Of a DNA stretch of 36,883 nucleotides, positions 8,441 through 16,884 are shown piece after piece. The notes under the pieces are model-generated. The model saw only the letters and a program-made list of their open reading frames with translations. It was not told the origin of the DNA and ran no database searches. The DNA is taken from NCBI GenBank assembly GCA_902765725.1, contig CACXAT010000019.1, positions 1 to 36,883 on the forward strand. Reading direction: 5' to 3'. Position numbers and translations under genes: made by a program. This DNA comes from an uncultured Lachnospiraceae bacterium. Lineage in GTDB: Bacteria > Bacillota > Clostridia > Lachnospirales > Lachnospiraceae. Numbering within the stretch: the stretch's first letter is position 1; every line of letters starts with the position of its first letter.

Positions 8441-10822
8441 TTATTCGGCTCCCTTGAGTGTGCCGACCATGTCCAGTTTCCGGATCCTGCCCGCAAAGAG
8501 GAAGCTGACCAGCACGGACAGGATCAGTACGCAGCCGCCCCCGAGCAGATAGTCCGTCAGCCTGAGAGACGCGATCATATCGTAGTTCTCTCCATTGCTG
8601 TTCATCATGGCTTCCAGAAGCGGTGTCGCCAGCGGTGCACCGAGGAGGATGCCCAGGATGGACAGCCACAGATTCTGGATCGTCAGAAGAGACCGAATCT
8701 TACTGTCCGACAGTCCCAGAACCCGGAGAGTCGCAAGTTCCCGGATCCTCTCATGAAAGGACAGAGAACCGGAGTTGTACAGGACGGCTGTGATCAGGAT
8801 CACTGCGAAGATCACCATTACCACGATCAGGACCCATACGATCGACATCGTCTCCTCGAACGCCGCTCTCAGCTCCTCCACCCGGTAAACCGCAGTGATG
8901 CCCTCCGCCTCATCCCCTGTCAGGGTCTTGTCGGTGCACAGCAGCGTCGGCGCATAGTCACAGCCCTGCGCTTCAAAATCAGAACGAAGCATGGTAATGC
9001 CGGATACGACCGGCGTCCGGTTGATGGCACCGATCTTTGACTCATGCCAGTCATTGTGCTCATAGATATGCCACCAGATCGTATCCCCGACCGAGAGACC
9101 CATCTTCTTTGCAAGGCGCCTGGTCACTGCCACCGTCCCCTCCGGAAGAGAGATTACATCCGTTCCCGGGTCAGTGATATTGTATAGGCCCCGCCCTTCG
9201 ATTACGGTCATAACCTGTGTGGATTTCTCCGCATTGACTGCATGATCATGGGAGGCCACTTCAATTCCTGCCTGCATGACCAGCTCGCCGTCGGTGTCAT
9301 CTCGAAGTGAATCTGCCTGTTCGAGAGACACATCCTCCAGCATCGCTTCATACTGAAAGTTCTGGATCCGTTCAAAATACCACTCATACATATCATCCAT
9401 CATGCCCAGTGCACCGATGGTACCCGTGAGCAGGAACATCCCTGTCATGGTCCCGAGCACGCACATGAGGGCTCTGAGCTTATATCTCGAGATATCCCTC
9501 AGGTTGTAGCGGTAGCGAAATCCCAGTTTATTCCAGAAGGGAAGCTTCTCAAACAGGATGTGCTGCCCCTTTCTGGGAGGAGATGGGCGAAGCGCCTCAG
9601 ATGGCGCGACATTCAGCAGTTTCCGGCAGCTCAGCCATGCACTGAGTACGCAGACTGCGATGATCACCAGAGGGATCGCCAGGAATGTCCAGTCAGCCCC
9701 TGCTGTCCAGCCCGGAACCGTATAATAGGTGCTGAACAGACTGACGATCCACCTGCCCACCCAGAAATAACCAAGCAGGAGCCCTGCTGCGCTCCCCGCG
9801 CAGGCAGTGACCAGGCTGTAGCTCAGGTAATGGCGGGTGATCTTCCCCCGCTCCATGCCGATGGCATTCAGCGTTCCGATCTGAGTGCGCTGTTGCTCCA
9901 CCATACGGCTTGTCCCCGTCATGATGATCAGAACAGCGATCGCAAGAAAAACTGCCATGAAGACATAGGAGAACCCTTCATGCTGCGCAAGCTCTGCCGT
10001 AAGGCGCTCTATGCCGTCGATCGAGTGTTCATCGATCATGACTGCATAATTATCATGGAGAGCCTTCGCGATCTCTGTCTCTTTCTCCAGGATTGACGTG
10101 CCTTCCGGGGCACGCAGGATCAGCTGCGTATAAGGCAGCAGATCGAACAGCATCTTCTCATCTGCAGCTTCCGCAAACGCAGTCAGTATGGACTTCATCT
10201 TTCCTTTTTCGATCCTGTGGATCAGAAAGTCCCGCACCGGGAAGCCTTCATAATCCATATAGACGTATCCGATATTCCTGTAGTTCGTGTCCACATCCGT
10301 GGAGGCGCACATGTATTCATATTCCGGGGAGACTACGATTCCCTTCACCTGCTTTGTGATCCGGATCCCGTCATAGGAAACGGTGAAGTCATCCCCCACA
10401 TAGATGTCCCAGGTCCGGGCAAAGGTCCTGCACAGCCAGAATCCGTCCGGATCAGACGGATCAAAGTCTTCCCCCTCCTCGGTCACAGGTTTATTGACCA
10501 GGTTCTCCGTCTGCAGATACAGGTCGATCTGTGCGTCTCCCTGCTCCGGCGCGCTGCCTGTTACGGAAGTCCGAAGCTGGGCACTCTCCACATAAGGCAG
10601 GGCTCTCACTGCCTCCAGGTTCTCCTGGGTGAACCCCTCCCCGTACAGCCATGCGGAAGCCAGGTTTGACTTTCTGTGAAATGAATCCCTCGCGGCCCCT
10701 CCACCGATGGGATCTGCCGCGAATCCCGCATAGACCATAACTGCCAGCAGGACCAGTATAAACAGGGAAAAATACTGCCCGAAGTTCTTCAGCAGTTCCC
10801 TTCTCATCTTTCTTTTCAGCAT
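8441..10822 (-). CDS. ABC transporter permease, FtsX/MacB type
   Basis: 793-aa membrane protein. The first helix follows the short basic start MLKRKMRRELLKNFGQYFSLFILVLLAVMV. A large extracellular domain covers ~40-280. Three helices lie at ~285-410 (VFMAVFLAIAVLIIMTGTSRMVEQQRTQIGTLNAIGMERGKI is the FtsX signature). A fourth, from ~455, opens the second half with YNLRDISRYKLRALMCVLGTMTGMFLL. A second outside domain covers ~490-660 and three helices close the protein, again with FtsX features (FHERIRELATLRVLGLSDSKI). Such permeases act mechanically from the ATPase to the outside: lipoprotein or peptide release, or antimicrobial-peptide resistance. The ATPase gene ends 13 nt upstream, so the pair is one operon. 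Confidence 0.9.
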   Translation of the reverse strand: MLKRKMRRELLKNFGQYFSLFILVLLAVMVYAGFAADPIGGGAARDSFHRKSNLASAWLYGEGFTQENLEAVRALPYVESAQLRTSVTGSAPEQGDAQIDLYLQTENLVNKPVTEEGEDFDPSDPDGFWLCRTFARTWDIYVGDDFTVSYDGIRITKQVKGIVVSPEYEYMCASTDVDTNYRNIGYVYMDYEGFPVRDFLIHRIEKGKMKSILTAFAEAADEKMLFDLLPYTQLILRAPEGTSILEKETEIAKALHDNYAVMIDEHSIDGIERLTAELAQHEGFSYVFMAVFLAIAVLIIMTGTSRMVEQQRTQIGTLNAIGMERGKITRHYLSYSLVTACAGSAAGLLLGYFWVGRWIVSLFSTYYTVPGWTAGADWTFLAIPLVIIAVCVLSAWLSCRKLLNVAPSEALRPSPPRKGQHILFEKLPFWNKLGFRYRYNLRDISRYKLRALMCVLGTMTGMFLLTGTIGALGMMDDMYEWYFERIQNFQYEAMLEDVSLEQADSLRDDTDGELVMQAGIEVASHDHAVNAEKSTQVMTVIEGRGLYNITDPGTDVISLPEGTVAVTRRLAKKMGLSVGDTIWWHIYEHNDWHESKIGAINRTPVVSGITMLRSDFEAQGCDYAPTLLCTDKTLTGDEAEGITAVYRVEELRAAFEETMSIVWVLIVVMVIFAVILITAVLYNSGSLSFHERIRELATLRVLGLSDSKIRSLLTIQNLWLSILGILLGAPLATPLLEAMMNSNGENYDMIASLRLTDYLLGGGCVLILSVLVSFLFAGRIRKLDMVGTLKGAE

Positions 10823-10835
10823 CTCAGGTCCCCTC

Positions 10836-11546
10836 TTACCATGCGATCTCAGATACCGGGATCGGATCGGTGTTGACCGTAATCTCCCGGATCTTTCCGT
10901 TGCGCATCCGGATCACCTTGTCCGCGCATCGGGCAATATCCGCATTGTGGGTCACGATGATCACCGTACTTCTGTTTTCATGACATATATCGGACAAAAG
11001 CTGCAGAACGAGCAGTCCGGTCTCTGAGTCCAGCGCCCCGGTAGGCTCATCTCCCAGCAGGATCGGCGGATTCTTGGCCAGCGCCCTGGCGATGGAGATC
11101 CTCTGCTGCTCCCCGCCTGAAAGCTGGGACGGAAACTTATTGCGATGCTCATACAGCCCCACCTTCCGGAGCATCTCTTCCGGATCCCGGGCGCCTGAGA
11201 TGATATCCCTGGTCAGCGCGACATTCTCGAAGGCTGTGAGTGTTGGAATCAGATTGTAGAACTGAAAAATGAAACCGATTGTATCTGCCCTGTATCTGGA
11301 TAGTTCCTTATCCGTCATGGCAGAAACCTCTCTTCCATTTACCACAATCCTTCCTTCTGTCGGCCGGTCCATCCCGCCCAGCATATTCAGAACGGTTGAC
11401 TTGCCGGCTCCGGACTGGCCCAGGATCACAACAAACTCGCCGCGGTCTATGGAGAAGCTCACGTGGTCTGCTGCTGTCTGCTTTCCTTCGCCCTGCCCGT
11501 ACACCTTGACAACATTCTCAAAACTGACTATCTCATTTCCATTCAT
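10836..11546 (-). CDS. ABC transporter ATP-binding protein, MacB/LolD type
   Basis: 236-aa cytoplasmic ATPase: Walker A GQSGAGKS at 43-50, Q-loop in [15 protein letters not shown], signature LSGGEQQR near 142-149, Walker [13 protein letters not shown] just after, and switch His in [26 protein letters not shown] and [13 protein letters not shown] are typical of the family that partners FtsX-like permeases, which is indeed the next gene 13 nt downstream. The start ATGAATGGAAATGAG is preceded by TGAGGAACTGTC. Expression runs from the promoter/operator at 11572-11615, suggesting local repression by a TetR- or MarR-like factor that is not in the window. Confidence 0.95.
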   Translation of the reverse strand: MNGNEIVSFENVVKVYGQGEGKQTAADHVSFSIDRGEFVVILGQSGAGKSTVLNMLGGMDRPTEGRIVVNGREVSAMTDKELSRYRADTIGFIFQFYNLIPTLTAFENVALTRDIISGARDPEEMLRKVGLYEHRNKFPSQLSGGEQQRISIARALAKNPPILLGDEPTGALDSETGLLVLQLLSDICHENRSTVIIVTHNADIARCADKVIRMRNGKIREITVNTDPIPVSEIAW

Positions 11547-11571
11547 GACAGTTCCTCACCTGATAATACGT

Positions 11572-11615
11572 TAGTTAGTGCTAACTATCATACTATCTGC
11601 CTTACTGAAAATCAA
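11572..11615 (-). promoter_or_regulatory. Sigma-A promoter with overlapping operator for the MacB-type ABC operon
   Basis: TTGATT (11610-11615), a 17-nt spacer and TATGAT (11587-11592) form a strong promoter. The perfect inverted repeat TAGTTAG-TG-CTAACTA (11572-11587) starts in the last base of the -10 box and covers the transcription start. That is the expected place for a repressor that blocks initiation. Confidence 0.8.
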
Positions 11616-11663
11616 TAGCCGGCTTAATCGTTTTCATAAAATCAGCAGGGCTTTCCCCTGCAT

Positions 11664-11694
11664 AAAAAAACGCCGGCAGCTTACACTGCCGGCG
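11664..11694 (-). terminator. Rho-independent terminator after the purine permease gene
   Basis: CGCCGGCAG (11671-11679), a 6-nt loop and CTGCCGGCG (11686-11694), followed on the minus strand by seven T residues (11664-11670). It lies 73 nt past the permease stop and insulates the ABC operon promoter. Confidence 0.92.
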
Positions 11695-11767
11695 ATGTAC
11701 TGAACGGTTATTCAATTGCAGCCATACAGAAGATGGTATTGCGGCGGCCGCACACATATGATCGTAT

Positions 11768-13192
11768 TCAGACGATCACGAAGAACTTGATCAGGAACAG
11801 TATGGAGATAACGTACGTCAGGATCGAGACTTCCTTTGCTCTTCCCTGCATCACACGGATCGCGGTGAAGGAGATCATGCCAAGACCGATGCCGTGTCCG
11901 ATCGATCCGGAGATCGGCATGCAGATCAGCATCAGTGCAACCGGGACCATCTGAGAGACGTCATTCCAGTCGATCTTCTGAAGTCCTGCCAGCATGAGCA
12001 CGCCGACATAGATCAGAGCCGCGGAAGTTGCGGGAGCCGGGATCAGAGCCGCCAGAGGAGCGATGAACATGCAGCCCAGGAACAGAACGCCGGATGTCAG
12101 AGCCGCCAGACCGGTTCTTCCGCCTGCCTCAACGCCGGACGCAGACTCTACGAAGGTAGTGACCGTAGAGGTACCGGTAAGAGAACCTGCGATGGTGCCG
12201 ACTGCGTCAGACAGGAGAGCTTCCTTCATCTTCGGCATGTTGCCGTGCTCATCGACCATTCCGGCACGGCTTGCGGTACCGACCAGTGTTCCGATGGTAT
12301 CAAACATGTCGATCATGCAGAATGTGATGATCAGTGTGATTGCGGTAAATGTTCCGATCGCGAAGAAGTCATGGAAATCGAACTTGAACAGTGTCAGCTC
12401 AACCATATCCTTCACAGGCGGGACGAAGGATGCTGTCTTCAGCGACTCAAACGGGTTCACTTTCAGGAAGATCGCCTCACCTGCCCAGTAGATGATGGAA
12501 GAACATACCATGCCTGCAAGAACCGCTGCTTTAATTCCCTTATGATTCAGATAGAGGATCACAAACAGGCCGACAAACATGGTGATAACGGACAGAACCA
12601 TGACCGTGTAGCCGGTTCCCATGGAATCTCTTGCCACTGCCGGAGTCAGTGCACCGAAGAAGTCTCTCATCGCATAGAACGGGCCGCCATTTTCGGAATA
12701 GATGCCTGCATTGGAGCCAAGTCCGATATTGAGGAGCATCAGGCCGATCGCAGGCGAGATTCCGAGACGGATGCCCAGAGGAATCGCATGTACGATCTTC
12801 TCACGGATGTTAAGGATCGAGAGAATCAGGAATACGATACCTTCGATCAGGATGATGCACAGAGCCGCTCTGAAGGAAACCAGATAAGTCGTTCCGGTGA
12901 TCGCGGCAATATTGCCTACGACAACGGCGAAGAAGCTGTTCAGGCCCATGCCCGGTGCCATGACGAAGGGCTTATTGGCCAGGAATGCCATGGTAAAGGT
13001 ACCGATTGCCGAAGCGATGCAGGTTGCCATGAATACCGCGTTCCACAGCTCCTGTCCCTCCGCCCCGAAATTCGTAAGAAGATTCGGGTTCAGAGCGATG
13101 ATGTAAGCCATCGTCATAAAGGTTGTCAGACCGGCAAGTATCTCCGTTCTGACTGTTGTATGGTTCTCTTGCAGATGAAACATCCCATTCAT
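11768..13192 (-). CDS. NCS2-family purine permease (AzgA/PbuG-like guanine/hypoxanthine transporter)
   Basis: 474 aa from the ATG at 13192 (MNGMFHLQENHTTVRTEIL), chosen over the upstream in-frame ATG at 13234 because GGGAGGG sits 7 nt before it. The hallmark helix-1 segment EILAGLTTFMTMAYIIALNPNLL, then MATCIASAIGTFTMAFLANKPFVMAPGMGLNSFF, identify the AzgA branch of NCS2 proton-coupled nucleobase permeases. The family scaffold motif appears as GTSTVTTFVESASGVEAGGRTGLAAL around 325-350. About 12-14 membrane helices. It probably imports hypoxanthine, guanine or adenine. It is monocistronic, with a terminator at 11664-11694. I looked for a purine riboswitch in the leader and did not find one. 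Confidence 0.93.
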   Translation of the reverse strand: MNGMFHLQENHTTVRTEILAGLTTFMTMAYIIALNPNLLTNFGAEGQELWNAVFMATCIASAIGTFTMAFLANKPFVMAPGMGLNSFFAVVVGNIAAITGTTYLVSFRAALCIILIEGIVFLILSILNIREKIVHAIPLGIRLGISPAIGLMLLNIGLGSNAGIYSENGGPFYAMRDFFGALTPAVARDSMGTGYTVMVLSVITMFVGLFVILYLNHKGIKAAVLAGMVCSSIIYWAGEAIFLKVNPFESLKTASFVPPVKDMVELTLFKFDFHDFFAIGTFTAITLIITFCMIDMFDTIGTLVGTASRAGMVDEHGNMPKMKEALLSDAVGTIAGSLTGTSTVTTFVESASGVEAGGRTGLAALTSGVLFLGCMFIAPLAALIPAPATSAALIYVGVLMLAGLQKIDWNDVSQMVPVALMLICMPISGSIGHGIGLGMISFTAIRVMQGRAKEVSILTYVISILFLIKFFVIV

Positions 13193-13236
13193 AAACAATC
13201 CCTCCCATAATGTGATATACCGAAATGTCAACAATT

Positions 13237-13268
13237 GTCGGAACCTCCGACTCCTTTAGACAAGTATA
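13237..13268 (-). promoter_or_regulatory. Candidate -10 box and hairpin in the purine permease leader
   Basis: A good -10 box TATACT (13263-13268) lacks a clear -35 match. Between it and the start codon lies GTCGGA-GGT-TCCGAC (13237-13251), a 6-bp inverted repeat that could be an operator or an RNA hairpin. A TTGACA further downstream sits too close to the ribosome site to be used as a -35. Confidence 0.4.
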
Positions 13269-13343
13269 CCACATAATGGAAGGGATTGCTTACTTTTTGT
13301 TTGTGATTTACACTTTTTTTTTGCTGAAGACCGGCAAAATGCG

Positions 13344-14474
13344 CTATCTCTTGTCTTTATCAATAAATTCCAGCGCGATCACCGAGGCCAGCGACATAAA
13401 CACGATCATCACTATGAGCATTCTCCAGCAGTGTAAGACATTATCAACGGTCCTGTCATAATTCGGATTCTGGCCGGCAGCCTTACTCTTCTCATCTACC
13501 AGCCCTTTTGCCTTCTCTTCCCCGATGATATCGATCACATCACTGATCTTGAACTTAACCTGGATCGTATCGCCTGCATACTCCATATACTCCGGCAGGT
13601 CAGTGAGTATCGACATAACTTCCCCCACTGTGACACCGGAATCCAGTTCCATATTGCGAAGCTCTTCGAGAGATGCATTCTTATTCGTCTTGAGGATCGT
13701 AACCAGATCATCCAGTGTGACCTTGGCGTCCACCTCCGAATTCTTCATCTTATTCAATGTCTCCCAGGCGCTCTGCATGGGCAGGTCATTGTATCCGGAC
13801 TGGGCCGTAATGCTCTGCAGACCATAATGAGAGATCGTCAGATAAGAGAGAGACTCTATGCTCCTGGGCAGCGCGAATACGCCTCCTGAGAATACCAGCT
13901 GGAAGATCAGGATGAAGGGCATGACCGTCATGGCAGCCGTCGTGGTCCGCACGATACTGGAGATGAAAAGGGAAGTCATATCCGCGGCATACGTGACCAG
14001 GAACAGGGTGATCCCGAGGTCTGTGATATAGTACCTTGTGATCAGTCCCTCGGCCGGGAAATGAATATCCACCAGGGTACAGACATAGATCGTAATTCCG
14101 GACTGCAGTGCACACAGCACTGCCTGAAAGAGCATATGCGCAGCCACATAGGAAGACATGTGGAGTCCGGACCGGTGCTCTCTCTTGATGATATTGCGCT
14201 CACGGCAGATCACCTGGATCGAGTTAAAAAAACCGTTCCAGATCGCAACGCAGGTCAGTGCCAGAGAACCGGTAAGCGTCCTCTCCATCGACTGGAACAT
14301 CCCTGCCCGAACGACCAGCGAGGCCATACCTGCGACGATCGCTGACATCGGCAGTACTTTCCAGTCATTCTGAAAGAAGAAGATGCGGATGATCTTGCCC
14401 AGATAGATCAGTACCTGGAATCCCCGGCCATGGTGGCGCATCTTGATTCGTTTTTTTACTGCTGTCTCACCCAT
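13344..14474 (-). CDS. ABC-2 type membrane permease paired with the DUF5684-ABC ATPase
   Basis: 376-aa membrane protein. A basic N-terminus (MGETAVKKRIKMRHHGRG) precedes about six helices between ~35 and 220 with features of ABCG-type ABC-2 permeases (AIWNGFFNSIQVICRERNIIKREHRSGLHMSSYVAAHML). This part resembles the permease half of eukaryotic White/ABCG exporters. A hydrophilic, acidic outer segment of ~110 residues (~235-340) then precedes one last helix (LIVMIVFMSLASVIALEFI). The start has GGAGG 6 nt upstream. It begins 18 nt after the ATPase stop, so both are one operon. The substrate is unknown; the ABCG-like pairing suggests export of a lipid or peptide. Confidence 0.8.
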   Translation of the reverse strand: MGETAVKKRIKMRHHGRGFQVLIYLGKIIRIFFFQNDWKVLPMSAIVAGMASLVVRAGMFQSMERTLTGSLALTCVAIWNGFFNSIQVICRERNIIKREHRSGLHMSSYVAAHMLFQAVLCALQSGITIYVCTLVDIHFPAEGLITRYYITDLGITLFLVTYAADMTSLFISSIVRTTTAAMTVMPFILIFQLVFSGGVFALPRSIESLSYLTISHYGLQSITAQSGYNDLPMQSAWETLNKMKNSEVDAKVTLDDLVTILKTNKNASLEELRNMELDSGVTVGEVMSILTDLPEYMEYAGDTIQVKFKISDVIDIIGEEKAKGLVDEKSKAAGQNPNYDRTVDNVLHCWRMLIVMIVFMSLASVIALEFIDKDKR

Positions 14475-14492
14475 GACAAACCTCCGACTCCG

Positions 14493-15833
14493 TTATCCAG
14501 TCACCAGTGACTGTTCATACCGCTTGATATATTCGTCCGCTCTGCCTTCGCCGCCCTCTTCCTGACGGTTGACGCTCATGACGATCTGCTCCATCCGGTC
14601 CTTGCCGAAGAATTCTTTTGCCTCATCCACACCGCCATAGAAGGCCAGGCGGCCTGTGCGGTTCGCATCCTTGGCAAGTACGATCACACTGTCAAACAGA
14701 TCGATGACGCGGTCCGGTGTATGGGTAATTACGATTACGATCTTCCCCTGGTCGGCAATGCTGCGAAGCTGTTCCATCAGTTCGCGGGCCATCACGCCAT
14801 CCAGACCGGAATCCGGCTCGTCCAGTATGAACAGTGCCGGATTGGATATGAATTCCATGGCAATCGACAGGCGCTTGCGCTGTCCTCCGGACAGCTTATC
14901 CACAAGATTACTCTGAATCGGAAGAAGGCCGAACAGCTTCATGACATAATCTACTCTCTGTCTGCGCTCTCCCGCGTCAAAATCCACGGGCAGCCGCAGA
15001 GCCGCAGCATCTGTAAGCGTCCGAAGCACAGTATCGCTGCCCCGCATCAGATCCTGCTGCGGAACGAATCCGACCTCGTATTTCATCTTCTTGTATTCTC
15101 TGTATACATTGCTGCCGTTCAGCACGATGTCCGCATTGGCCTTTTCATAGCCGATGACAGCATTGAGAAATGTAGTCTTGCCGGCACCGGAGCCGCCCAG
15201 CAGGAGAACCATGCTTCCGGGCTTGATATACATATGGATATTTCTGAGCAGATATGTTTTCGAAAAAAGAGACCTGACAGACCGGTCTGTGATGTTGACC
15301 GTAAGACCATTTTCAAGTGCCCTTGCATTAGAACTGCTGAAATAATTGGCTTCATTGTCCCTGAAGTCCTGCAGGTTCCACAGCGGCTGAAAATCCTTGT
15401 GCCATCCGAAGAGCAGATATACAAGGAACGAGATGGGAAGCATAAACAGGATGATCCAGCGTTTCCGACGGTCAAAAACCTCGATCAGTGCCCAGTAGAC
15501 TCTCATCAGGCTGATAATAAATGCCAGTCCGATGGAAACCGCTATGATATCCACAACCAGCTCCTGTGTTGAGTTGTCCGGCAGATACAAAGCCGCAATC
15601 GAACATCCCGTCATCAGGATATCAAGAACATAAAGCCTGCGTCCTTCCGGCTCTCTCCCGGCACATTCCGCAAGAGCATACTCCTGATAGAAAGGAATCA
15701 GCGCCTTCCATGGCTGCTGTCCGCACTTTTTAAAGATGCCCCACATTCCTACTATCTCAAGTACACTGACAATACTGCCCATGAGAGTAGTACTGTTGAA
15801 CAGCACTATAAGAGCAGTTTTAATTATATTCAT
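14493..15833 (-). CDS. ABC transporter ATPase with N-terminal membrane domain (DUF5684-like), ABCG-type
   Basis: 446 aa from the ATG at 15833 (MNIIKTALIVLFNSTT), which follows a G-rich GACGGGGGC; an ATG at 15890 is in frame but lies near the transcription start and within the operator. Residues 1-145 hold four or five helices resembling DUF5684 (GMWGIFKKCGQQPWKALIPFYQEYALAE, also seen in signal-peptidase-like membrane proteins). An ABC ATPase follows: Walker A GGSGAGKT at 213-220, signature LSGGQRKRLSI near 320, Walker B FILDEPDSGLDG, switch His in VITHTPD. The QRKR signature and following SIAMEFISNPALFILDEPDSGLD are typical of ABCG/White. The partner permease is 18 nt downstream. The membrane-first fusion is uncommon. 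Confidence 0.85.
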   Translation of the reverse strand: MNIIKTALIVLFNSTTLMGSIVSVLEIVGMWGIFKKCGQQPWKALIPFYQEYALAECAGREPEGRRLYVLDILMTGCSIAALYLPDNSTQELVVDIIAVSIGLAFIISLMRVYWALIEVFDRRKRWIILFMLPISFLVYLLFGWHKDFQPLWNLQDFRDNEANYFSSSNARALENGLTVNITDRSVRSLFSKTYLLRNIHMYIKPGSMVLLLGGSGAGKTTFLNAVIGYEKANADIVLNGSNVYREYKKMKYEVGFVPQQDLMRGSDTVLRTLTDAAALRLPVDFDAGERRQRVDYVMKLFGLLPIQSNLVDKLSGGQRKRLSIAMEFISNPALFILDEPDSGLDGVMARELMEQLRSIADQGKIVIVITHTPDRVIDLFDSVIVLAKDANRTGRLAFYGGVDEAKEFFGKDRMEQIVMSVNRQEEGGEGRADEYIKRYEQSLVTG

Positions 15834-15877
15834 AAAAGGCCCCCGTCTGATGAGAATCCGTATACATAAAACACAGG

Positions 15878-15936
15878 TATGTTTAAACATAGGTCTGTTT
15901 GCATTTTATTATATTTGAAGAAGGATATTCTATCAA
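15878..15936 (-). promoter_or_regulatory. Sigma-A promoter with downstream palindromic operator for the DUF5684-ABC operon
   Basis: TTGATA (15931-15936), a 17-nt spacer and a perfect TATAAT (15908-15913). The 14-bp perfect palindrome TATGTTTAAACATA (15878-15891) lies 17-30 nt past the -10 box, just inside the transcript. A repressor there would block elongation or initiation. Confidence 0.75.
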
Positions 15937-15999
15937 TCATTTTCACCAGGCTGACCTGTGCACTGTTACGTCCTCTCCCGATTCAGAACCGCATCGCGC

Positions 16000-16034
16000 A
16001 AAAAGCACCCCGCTTCAGCACTGAAGCGGGGTGC
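16000..16034 (-). terminator. Rho-independent terminator of the gap-pgk-tpiA operon
   Basis: A perfect 14-bp stem, GCACCCCGCTTCAG (16005-16018) with CTGAAGCGGGGTGC (16021-16034), loop of two bases, followed by five T residues on the minus strand. It lies 40 nt past the tpiA stop codon. Confidence 0.93.
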
Positions 16035-16074
16035 CCTGTTCGTACACTGTATCAGATAGGATCCAGCGTATCGA

Positions 16075-16827
16075 TTATTTTACATAGTTGACGATGCGGC
16101 CAAAGTCAGGCTTCAGGGAAGCGCCGCCGATCAGTCCGCCGTCGATATCCGGCTGTGCCAGGAGCTCGTCGCAGTTCTTGGCATTCATGGATCCGCCGTA
16201 CTGGATACGGATGGACTCAGCAGTAGCCTCGTCATAGATCTCGCAGATGGTCTCACGGATCGCCTTGCAGACTTCCTCAGCCTGCTCGGTGGTAGCGGTC
16301 TTGCCGGTTCCGATTGCCCAGATCGGCTCGTACGCGATAACCATGGATGCTGCCTGCTCAGCTGTTACGTTCTGAAGATCGGACTTGATCTGCAGACGGA
16401 TCCAGTCAAGAGTCACACCTGCTTCTCTCTGCTCAAGGCTCTCGCCGCAGCACAGGATCGGGGTAAGGCCATGCTCGAATGCCTTCAGGACCTTCTTGTT
16501 CAGGAACTCGTCGGTCTCTTTGAAGTATTCACGTCTCTCGGAATGTCCGATGATGACATACTTAGCGCCTGCATCTACGATCATAGCCGGAGCGATCTCA
16601 CCGGTGTATGCACCCTTCTCCTCGATGTACATATTCTCAGCGCCGACTTCAACGTTGGTTCCCTTGACAGCCTCAACTACCGGAACGATATCGATCGCCG
16701 GTACGCAGTAAACAACATCAACCTCAGGATTGTTTACCAGATCCTTCAGGGTCTCAACCAGTGCCTTCGCCTCGCTCGGAGTCATGTTCATCTTCCAGTT
16801 GCCGGCGATAATCTTTCTTCTTGCCAT
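16075..16827 (-). CDS. tpiA: Triosephosphate isomerase
   Basis: 250 aa, the normal length; interconverts dihydroxyacetone phosphate and glyceraldehyde 3-phosphate in the cytosol. Catalytic Lys12 in AGNWKMN, electrophilic His near 97 in [11 protein letters not shown], catalytic Glu near 169 in [15 protein letters not shown] (loop 6 follows), and the phosphate-binding GGSMNAKN and GLIGGASL near the C-terminus are all present. It is the last gene of gap-pgk-tpiA; 57 nt separate it from pgk and a strong terminator follows. The start has AAGGAGAACGAAA upstream. Confidence 0.98.
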   Translation of the reverse strand: MARRKIIAGNWKMNMTPSEAKALVETLKDLVNNPEVDVVYCVPAIDIVPVVEAVKGTNVEVGAENMYIEEKGAYTGEIAPAMIVDAGAKYVIIGHSERREYFKETDEFLNKKVLKAFEHGLTPILCCGESLEQREAGVTLDWIRLQIKSDLQNVTAEQAASMVIAYEPIWAIGTGKTATTEQAEEVCKAIRETICEIYDEATAESIRIQYGGSMNAKNCDELLAQPDIDGGLIGGASLKPDFGRIVNYVK

Positions 16828-16884
16828 TTTCGTTCTCCTTATACAATTGATAGACTTGCCATCGGCTTGTCTTCGCTACGCTTT

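Noticed and set aside
11894..13210. 438-aa plus-strand open frame over the purine permease gene
   Set aside because: Antisense shadow of a well-supported membrane transporter; Asp/His/Arg-rich translation without hydrophobic core pattern or ribosome site.
13193..13343. Purine riboswitch ahead of the NCS2 permease
   Set aside because: The conserved aptamer core was not found; only a short 6-bp stem and a -10 box are visible.
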